Source: CAVZRC01 sp963777695
GTDB lineage: Bacteria > Planctomycetota > Planctomycetia > Isosphaerales > Isosphaeraceae
NCBI GenBank assembly: GCA_963777695.1
Contig: CAVZRC010000001.1
Coordinates: 2,768,286 to 2,832,285, forward strand
Direction of reading: 5' to 3'
DNA: 64,000 nt
Shown: in pieces, positions 58,489-64,000 of the stretch
Layout of the letters: each line of letters starts with the position of its first letter
Position numbering within the stretch: the stretch's first letter is position 1
The notes under the pieces: generated by a model
What the model was told of the DNA's origin: nothing
Database searches by the model: none
Seen by the model: only the letters and a program-made list of their open reading frames with translations
Translations under genes and position numbers: made by a program

Positions 58489-59067
58489 TTGGATAAACCC
58501 CACCCGACGGGCCTCAAGCCCACGCTGCGCCAGATGATGATCGTCGTCCTCTGGGCCGCCCTACTCACTGCGGGGATACGGGCGGCGATCCACTGGCAGA
58601 TATTTGGCGACAGCCCCGAAATGGCCTGCGTTGCCGTACCCATCAATCTCGGTATCTGGCCCATGCCCCTCCTGGCGGCCTTGATATGGTTACTCGATCG
58701 TCCCGGGCAAGTCCGTACCTGGTATCGCTCCGTCTGTATGATCGTGGCGAGCTTCCTGAGCGGAATCCTGTTCTCACTCCAGGACCTCGCCTGTTACTAT
58801 CTGACGGGACGCCCGACGCTGACCTTCCCGATGGGACCGATCGCGTCTCTTGTCTTCTTCTGGTGCGGATGGATGCAGTGGCAACAGGCCACGCCCCGCC
58901 GATGTCCTTCCTGCGAGCGAAAGTCGGTCATCCCCGTCGCCCGTCCTCTGCGGCCAGGATCCAAGCGAATGTTCAACACCGGAAAATGTGGTTGGTGCGC
59001 GATTTGCGGTGCATCCTGCGAACGAGAGAGCAAGGAGGAATGGCGGCTAACTAGCCCTACGCCCTAA
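58489..59067 (+). CDS. Small membrane protein with C-terminal zinc ribbon (paralogue 1)
   Basis: The 192-aa protein begins with GLKPTLRQMMIVVLWAALL, then has four hydrophobic helices (about 15-150). It ends in a zinc-ribbon-like stretch (PRRCPSCERKSVIPVARPL and KCGWCAICGASCERESKEEW). The same plan is seen in the proteins at 60055-60663 and 62001-62762, so this is a small paralogous family. No function is known to me. The start has no clear ribosome site, and a TTG (58489) is used; an ATG at 58534 is also in frame. Confidence 0.55.
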   Translation: MDKPHPTGLKPTLRQMMIVVLWAALLTAGIRAAIHWQIFGDSPEMACVAVPINLGIWPMPLLAALIWLLDRPGQVRTWYRSVCMIVASFLSGILFSLQDLACYYLTGRPTLTFPMGPIASLVFFWCGWMQWQQATPRRCPSCERKSVIPVARPLRPGSKRMFNTGKCGWCAICGASCERESKEEWRLTSPTP

Positions 59068-59141
59068 CCTACCCTCTTACCCCCCTGATCGCCTTCCGCT
59101 CCCCTAGTAGCTTCAGTGGGATTCCAGTTGACACATTCCAT

Positions 59142-59669
59142 TTGATCTTGTTTTCAAAGTTCCGACCGTTCGTGATGGGACTGATCGATGATCCGCAAGC
59201 TGGTCGTATGGGCCATCTGATGATCGCCGTGGGCGTTATCGCCGTCGCCCTGGTCGGGCCAGCCCTCGTCTACGGCGCAAATGCGGGGGAGGCTACGATG
59301 GAAATGGAAGTTGAGATCCACGTCGATTGGACGGCCTACCACCAGTACCGTCGCGGCGTGCTCATGTTCGCCTTGGCGGCGGCCCTGTTCATGCCGACGG
59401 TGCTCCTCGTCTTATCCTGCCTGGCGGCCGTGCTGGGGCGTGAGGCCGTCGAGCCGTACACCGGGGCGGCATCTGACGCCGGCTTCCTCGCCGTGCTGGC
59501 GACCTTCTGGTATGGCGCCTGGCACTCGCTCATCTACCACTGCCCGCGATGTGGTCGGCGGTTGCCGAGAGTCGTCCCCCGGGACGACTCCCGCCCGAAC
59601 ATCCACTATCATTGCGCGAATTGCCGGATCGTATGGGATCTGGGCTGGGGTTGGGGGGAGAGTGCCTGA
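59142..59669 (+). CDS. Small membrane protein with zinc ribbon, about 175 aa
   Basis: Two hydrophobic stretches (about 25-50 and 75-110) are followed by YHCPRCGRRLPRVVPRDDSR and IHYHCANCRIVWDLGWGW, a four-Cys zinc ribbon. The plan resembles the neighbouring membrane proteins but the sequence does not contain the GLKPTLRQ motif. The first possible start is at 59142 (GTG/TTG type); a Met at 59175 (MGLIDDPQAGR) is likely. Function unknown. Confidence 0.55.
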   Translation: MILFSKFRPFVMGLIDDPQAGRMGHLMIAVGVIAVALVGPALVYGANAGEATMEMEVEIHVDWTAYHQYRRGVLMFALAAALFMPTVLLVLSCLAAVLGREAVEPYTGAASDAGFLAVLATFWYGAWHSLIYHCPRCGRRLPRVVPRDDSRPNIHYHCANCRIVWDLGWGWGESA

Positions 59670-60054
59670 ATTCGCACCCCAGGCACCTCACTTTCTTGCG
59701 GTTCGAAGACGGCTCGATCGAGCCACGTTGAGAAATCCGCGACCAATGGATCGCGGCGAAGGCGAAGGGCCGAGTTCCACTCGCTCGAATCGGTGTCAGC
59801 GATCAAATCGTCAATTTCGCACATGTCCCGCGGCGGTGGTATTATCACTGTCCCTCGTAGGGTGAAGCCATTGCAAAGGAAGGGGCGTAGGGTCGTCGAA
59901 GACCTTCGGGAGCGAGCCAGGCGTGCGATAGAAATACCAAAGGCCGAGCGCCCACCGCGAACCGGCTCAGTTCAACGGGATTGTATCTGGAGGGCCACGA
60001 AGCCCTCAGTTGAGGCCATGGCGCACGTCGGCCCTCCCGATACAACTCTCATCA
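59670..60054. other. Intergenic region with repeat copy 2
   Basis: Contains the second copy of the hairpin-bearing repeat (59886-60060). Otherwise no gene was recognised. Short minus-strand frames that share the string YNPVELSRF with the first copy arise from the repeat itself. Confidence 0.4.
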
Positions 60055-60060
60055 TTATCG
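59886..60060. repeat. Hairpin-bearing dispersed repeat, copy 2
   Basis: It has the same order as copy 1 (48365-48541): the block GCGATAGAAATACCAAAGG, a CGGCTCAGTTCAACGGGA block, then a stem TTGTATCTGGAGGGCC / GGCCCTCCCGATACAA with one mismatch, around a 33-nt loop with different sequence. Loop divergence with conserved stem and flanks suggests a structured element. Confidence 0.7.
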
Positions 60061-60663
60061 GACATCAGGGGAACGCAATCCATCGCCCTCATCGACTTTG
60101 GGCAACCAAGCCGTCAACCCCTCCCTCTCGCACGCCGCTCCGCAGATAGCACACCAGCCCTGGGCCATCTTACGCCCCCCGGGAGAGGCGATGCGGGCCG
60201 CTTCCCAGGTGGCGATGGCGGCCTGGCATCCGCAGCACGGGCATCGCCTCGGCCAAGCGGCTCGTGATTGCATCGTGGCCCCCCAGAACATCACCGCGGA
60301 GGGGAGCGGAAACAAGGGAAATACCAGGGTCGGGCGGCCGCATAGGGCGAAACACACCGCGTCCGTGAGTAGGAACGAGGCACCGGCCAGGACGCCATAC
60401 CCCACGCCGCAGCAAGTGAGGTACCAGCCCCGGACGGGCCCTCGCCGGTCGAGGCCCAGCAGCAGGACCCAGAGCAGGGGCATCGGACACGTCCCGATAA
60501 ATAAACCGACGTTCATACAGATATCTTCGGGTTTGTTGCCAAACAATCCCCACCCCTGCATCGCCCGCATGAACGTGAGCAGGAGGGCGACCCAGAGGAT
60601 GACGATCATCAACTGGCGAAGCGTCGGCTTGAGACCGATCGGGCCGGGTGAGGCATACTGCAT
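60055..60663 (-). CDS. Small membrane protein with zinc ribbon (paralogue 2)
   Basis: The 202-aa protein starts MQYASPGPIGLKPTLRQLMI and continues with hydrophobic helices like the family at 58489 and 62001 (VILWVALLLTFMRAMQGWG, then a WVLLLGLDRRGPVRGWYLTC block). The C-terminal part carries RRCPCCGCQAAIATWEAARI and WCAICGAACEREGLTAWL. It is clearly related to the others, but its stop lies inside the repeat. Unknown function. Confidence 0.6.
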   Translation of the reverse strand: MQYASPGPIGLKPTLRQLMIVILWVALLLTFMRAMQGWGLFGNKPEDICMNVGLFIGTCPMPLLWVLLLGLDRRGPVRGWYLTCCGVGYGVLAGASFLLTDAVCFALCGRPTLVFPLFPLPSAVMFWGATMQSRAAWPRRCPCCGCQAAIATWEAARIASPGGRKMAQGWCAICGAACEREGLTAWLPKVDEGDGLRSPDVR

Positions 60664-60837
60664 GGGTTTGCTCGTGCCCTCGAAAATATTATGCCCGGAG
60701 GAGGGATGCCAAATAGCGGTTCTCCCGCACTATTGATGATTCTGGGCCTCCGACCGGCCGCCACCACCAAAAGTGCGTGTGAACAAATACCTACCAACTT
60801 AACAGCCATTCGGCACGCTGCCTGCGTGCTGTCATGT

Positions 60838-61068
60838 CTAAGGCTCGGGAGTGGTAAGGTGCTGGCGGGCGTGCTCGTCGCAGAGGTGATACTCGCGCAG
60901 CTCGCCTCGTTCGATGTCGTGGATGTGGAAGGTCGCCCGCTCGGCACACTCTTGACACTTCATGAGTGGCAGGGGTCGTGCGCGACTGCGGAAGACCAGG
61001 TAGAGCAGGCCGGTGACGACGCCCGAGACAGCGACCAGGACGACGACACCGGGCGAGTTGACCGTCAT
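60838..61068 (-). CDS. Small membrane protein with zinc-binding motif, 76 aa
   Basis: One transmembrane helix (VVVLVAVSGVVTGLLYLVF) is followed by LMKCQECAERATFHIHDIER and EYHLCDEHARQHLTT, a CxxC-CxxH zinc-binding unit. The same unit occurs at the start of bacterial McsA-like and UvrB-interacting proteins. The ATG at 61068 (MTVNSPGVVVLVAV) fits. No family is certain. Confidence 0.6.
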   Translation of the reverse strand: MTVNSPGVVVLVAVSGVVTGLLYLVFRSRARPLPLMKCQECAERATFHIHDIERGELREYHLCDEHARQHLTTPEP

Positions 61069-61213
61069 TGGCGTGTTCCTTGTTGGCCCGTGGGCAGGTC
61101 ATACCAGGTTAGCGACGAACCGCGTCCGGTTCAACAGATTTGAGCGGCCCGAACGGTTTTACCCCGTCTCATTTGAACGTCCGATAATTCCCATTATCGG
61201 ACGCGACTTTGCA

Positions 61214-61567
61214 TCAATCGGCGCAGGTACTCCAGACTTGCCCCGAATCCCATTCGACGTCGCAATGTGGGCACACGTAGTGGATCGGCCCAGAATCTTC
61301 CCGGGCGCCCGACGCCTCCCTGCCGACGTCAATCCTCTCCGTCAGATGGTCGCCGCACCACGGGCACCGATATCGCTTGAAGGATTGCACGAGCTGGTAC
61401 ACGATCCACGCGAGGAGGCCCAGCCCCCCGACCCCGACCACGGGGCCGGGGCGGGCGCGTTCCGTCGTGATAGAAGCCAGGACGATCAGCGTGACGCATA
61501 GCATAAAGGCCATACATCCCAGCCGGTCGGCGTTCTGCGCACGCGGGTCGAGTCGGACTTCTCGTGC
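61214..61567 (-). CDS. Small membrane protein with zinc ribbon, about 117 aa
   Basis: Two hydrophobic helices (DRLGCMAFMLCVTLIVLASI and VVGVGGLGLLAWIVYQLVQS) are followed by RYRCPWCGDHLTERID and YVCPHCDVEWDSGQVW, a CxxC-CxxC zinc ribbon. The start is MAREVRLDPRAQNADRLG at about 61567, or M1 at 61573. The gene overlaps the next by a few bases. Function unknown. Confidence 0.55.
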   Translation of the reverse strand, partial: AREVRLDPRAQNADRLGCMAFMLCVTLIVLASITTERARPGPVVGVGGLGLLAWIVYQLVQSFKRYRCPWCGDHLTERIDVGREASGAREDSGPIHYVCPHCDVEWDSGQVWSTCAD

Positions 61568-61569
61568 CA

Positions 61570-61943
61570 TCACTTCGCCTCAGCCAGGACTAGGCGTAGA
61601 TAATCCGTAAGCGCACGGTAAAAGATGATGTCCGAGAGAACGGCCTCGACTACGTCGCGGATGCGCCTCGTGCGATCGCCACCAGGAATAACCGCGGGGT
61701 CCTTCAACTCCCTCTTGTGCCGCGGGTCGACAATGAGGCTTCCCGTGAATGAGCCGCCAAGGGCCTTGTAAGCGGCCATGAGCGTTCGCAACCGTTCGTT
61801 GATCTGCCGGTTTTTCCGGTCGCGACGCTGCGCACCGTCTGCATGAGGACCAGGCGGGTCACGACGCCGATGAGCGTGACCAGAGCAATGCCGACAAAGC
61901 TAAAGGCCATCGCCTGCCAGGAGCTGAAGTCAGGATTCCGCAT
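61570..61943 (-). CDS. Small membrane-anchored protein (frameshifted in this sequence)
   Basis: The N-terminal frame has an ATG at 61943 and one helix (SWQAMAFSFVGIALVTLIGV followed by VTRLVLMQTVRSVATGK). The C-terminal frame reads RQINERLRTLMAAYKALGG, then SFTGSLIVDPRHKRELKDPA, VIPGGDRTRRIRDVVEAVLS and DYLRLVLAEAK. They join if one A is restored in the AAAAA run at 61811-61815, giving about 124 aa. The family is not known to me, but the C-terminal motif looks conserved. It overlaps or abuts the zinc-ribbon gene at 61214-61567. Confidence 0.6.
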
Positions 61944-62000
61944 GAGTCGTTGGCAATCTACTTCGAGGTGCCAGAAGTGGGGTTATTAGAGCGGCTGGAC

Positions 62001-62762
62001 TCACGCTTCGCGTTCTCGCCACTCTGGACATTGTATAGACTGCCCTTGATAGTAATCGCGTTCGCAGGTAAGCCCACAGCACGCGCACCATCCATGCTTA
62101 CCAATGTTGAACTTTCGTTTGGAATCGGGACGGAGGGGGACGGCGATGGGGATGACCGAACGACGGCCGCATTCTGGGCACTCGCGGGGCCTGGCCGACT
62201 GCCATTGCTTCCAGCCGCACCAGAATCCGACCAGGCCGATGATCGGCCACATCGGGAAGAGCATCGTCGTCTTGCCCGTGAGGACGTAGCAGACGAGGTC
62301 CTGGAGGATGAACACGAACCCTCCGAGGAAATGAGCCGCGATCAGGCAGCCGGAGCGATACCAGGCTCGCACGCGGCCTGGGCGGTCGAGGAGCCAGAGC
62401 AGGATCGCCAGAATCGGCATTAGGTAAATGCCGACCTGGATGGATACGTTCTGGCAGTAAGACTCAACCGTCGCTCCGTAGCCCCCCCAGCGGTACGCCT
62501 GGCGAGAGGCGGCGGTCATGAGAGCCGCCCAGACGACGATGATCATCATCTGGCGGAGGGTGGGCTTGAGGCCGGTTGGGGTCCCTCTTTCGAACGGCAG
62601 TTCAATCGATGGGGTGACCTTGGAACTCCTGTCCATCTCCTGCGCCTCGATCTCAGAGGCGGTAAACAGCAGCTCCCCGGGCAGGGGCTCACGGCAGAAG
62701 CTGCAGAGCTTGTTCCGACGGCTGAGGATAGTTCGGTCGCAGGATGGGCAGCGGAGCTTCAT
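62001..62762 (-). CDS. Membrane protein with N- and C-terminal zinc ribbons (paralogue 3)
   Basis: This 253-aa protein begins with MKLRCPSCDRTILSRRNKLC followed by SFCREPLPGELL, an N-terminal zinc ribbon absent from the other paralogues. After about 40 polar residues comes the family core: GLKPTLRQMMIIVVWAALM, several hydrophobic helices, and the C-terminal ribbon RECPECGRRSVIPIAVPLRP and KHGWCACCGLTCERDYYQGQ. It is the most complete of the three and has 60% or so visible identity to paralogue 1 by eye. Function unknown. Confidence 0.6.
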   Translation of the reverse strand: MKLRCPSCDRTILSRRNKLCSFCREPLPGELLFTASEIEAQEMDRSSKVTPSIELPFERGTPTGLKPTLRQMMIIVVWAALMTAASRQAYRWGGYGATVESYCQNVSIQVGIYLMPILAILLWLLDRPGRVRAWYRSGCLIAAHFLGGFVFILQDLVCYVLTGKTTMLFPMWPIIGLVGFWCGWKQWQSARPRECPECGRRSVIPIAVPLRPDSKRKFNIGKHGWCACCGLTCERDYYQGQSIQCPEWREREA

Positions 62763-62842
62763 GTCTTCTCCCTACCGCTGCTCAGAACGAAGAGATAGTC
62801 GAATCGTTAGTCTAAGGGTAAGCGCACAGTAAAACCAGTCGG

Positions 62843-63090
62843 CTCATGTCACTAATTTGGTCGTCCCCGGGCATCCGAGCATTACCCTGAGGAACGCGCC
62901 GGTCGCCACCTTGAGGTTGTAGGCCCACTCGAAAATGATGACATACTGTTCTAAGTATATCTTGGTCTCATGTCACTAATTTGGTGGTCCCCGGGCATCC
63001 GAGCATTACCCCGAGGAACGCGCCGGTCGCCACCTTGAGGTTGTAGGCCCTCTCTAAAATGATGACATACTGTTCTAAGTATATCTTCTT
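62843..63090. repeat. 124-bp tandem duplication at the 3' end of the IS1595-like gene
   Basis: The stretch 62843-62966 is repeated almost exactly as 62967-63090, with only a few substitutions. Both begin CTCATGTCACTAATTTGG and include GACATACTGTTCTAAGTATA. The second copy encodes the transposase C-terminus; the first is a spare copy after its stop. Confidence 0.85.
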
Positions 63091-63915
63091 TACACCCCGG
63101 AACGGCCGGAGGAAGTTCCGCAGCCCCGTCCAGATCCCTTCCAGCGTGTTGCAATGCACCTCGCGGACGCCGTCGCCGTCGTCATCCCGCGCGTACTCGC
63201 CTCGGTTATGGTTCACCGTCGCGTGCCCCCGGTCGCTCCGGCTCAGCGGGTTGTATCCGTTCCACTCGTCCGTGTACACCATCGCCGCCGGCTTGGTGGC
63301 CGGCAGGACCGTGGCGTCAACCAGCTCGGCCGAACTGCTCCGGCGCCCCACCCGGAACCACACCCGTCCGCTGGCCCGGCCGACCACCCCGGGGACCGGC
63401 GGCCGGTCGGTTTCCCAGGTCCCGTGGCCCTTGGCCTGGTCGGCACGCCGGCGCGGCGGGTCGTCGGGGTCGTCGTGCGGCATCCCTTTTTCCCCCGCGT
63501 TCTGGTACATCTCGTCGGCCTCGGCTTCGTCGTCCGGCAACGGCACGCCGTCGGCGGCGCCCAGGGCCCGGGCCTGGATCTCATGCCGCAGCCGAAATAG
63601 ATGCTGGCGGCTGATCCCCACCTCGCGCGCCAGCTTCGCCGTGGGGACCCCTTGGGCGATGCCGCGGAGGATCAGGAGGATCTGGGCCGGGCCGAGGTGT
63701 GTCTCTTGCCATGATGTTCATGTGAACATATTAAACACCCGTCGGCACCCCTTGCAGCGGTAGTCAACGACCGGGGAGTCGGGATGACGGCGGTGGACAT
63801 TGAGCCCCTCCCGGGCACCGCACCGAGGGCACACGGACTACTCGGGGTGGAGCAGGTCGAAGAGCTTCTGGCAGCAACCCTCTTGGTCCATCAGGTCAAG
63901 GATCGGGAAGTCCAT
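62968..63915 (-). pseudogene. IS1595/ISXO2-like transposase with two internal stops
   Basis: From ATG 63915 (MDFPILDLMDQEG) one frame reads through a zinc-ribbon region (VCPRCGAREGLNVHRRHPDS, then YRCKGCRRVFNMFT), a helix-turn-helix (GVPTAKLAREVGISRQHLFR) and a DDE-type core. The core has DEMYQNAGEKGMPHD, MVYTDEWNGYNPLSRSD and NTLEGIWTGLRNFLRPFRGV. Stops TAG (63838-63840) and TGA (63718-63720) interrupt it in frame, so no full transposase can be made. The 3' end is duplicated. It is a dead copy, about 315 codons. Confidence 0.85.
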
Positions 63916-64000
63916 GGCGGCGGCTCCGGGCAGTGATTCGGCGACAACCCGCTCAAGACAGAAGAACAGGACCGGACCTGGCTGAAAAGGGCCAACCACC

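Overview
The window reads as chromosome of a GC-rich planctomycete, most likely of the Isosphaeraceae group. The basis is the combination of planctomycete-style Ser/Thr kinases next to ECF sigma factors, PEP-CTERM proteins, an LEP/LL-type N-terminus on a secreted subtilase, an orphan non-flagellar type III secretion (SctQ-like) gene, a GHMP-kinase/UDPGP fusion, and many REP-like palindromes. No rRNA, tRNA or CRISPR array was recognised.

Layout. 0-7 kb: small ORF behind a sigma-54-like promoter, glucosamine-6-P deaminase, polysaccharide export protein, MFS transporter, GT39-like membrane protein, ParDE toxin-antitoxin pair. 7-12.3 kb (all minus): response regulators and a REC-histidine kinase upstream of two overlapping genes, an unknown protein and an SctQ/FliN-type protein. 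12.5-20.7 kb: 2Fe-2S ferredoxin, panC, lgt, MoxR ATPase, FHA protein, lipoate ligase family, serine acetyltransferase, kdsB. 21-30 kb: subtilase, SDR, an ABC exporter with a degenerate ATPase plus an ABC-2 permease, acylphosphatase, secreted protein, PEP-CTERM protein. 31-36 kb: ECF sigma factor with a decayed kinase, SDR lacking its catalytic lysine, ACT protein, acyl-CoA dehydrogenase. 36-43.2 kb: GT39-like protein and a three-gene UDP-sugar operon (GalU-like, GHMP/UDPGP fusion, GalE-like epimerase).

From 43.2 kb to the end the window looks accessory. It holds a tandem array of palindromic repeats, a tyrosine-recombinase + IS91-type transposase pair, a P-loop protein, a PEP-CTERM fragment, a CitMHS transporter, an ECF sigma/TPR kinase pair, a serine recombinase, an IS66 remnant, a cluster of small membrane proteins with zinc ribbons (three are paralogues), and an IS1595-type transposase with two stops and a duplicated 3' end. 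Two dispersed copies of a ~175-bp hairpin-bearing non-coding repeat lie in this part.

About ten otherwise conserved genes are broken by a single-base insertion or deletion (panC, galU-like, galE-like, ABC exporter, integrase and others). So many isolated one-base lesions in housekeeping genes suggest sequencing or assembly error more than biology. The kinase at 31.9-33.2 kb and the IS1595 copy carry in-frame stops and look truly decayed.
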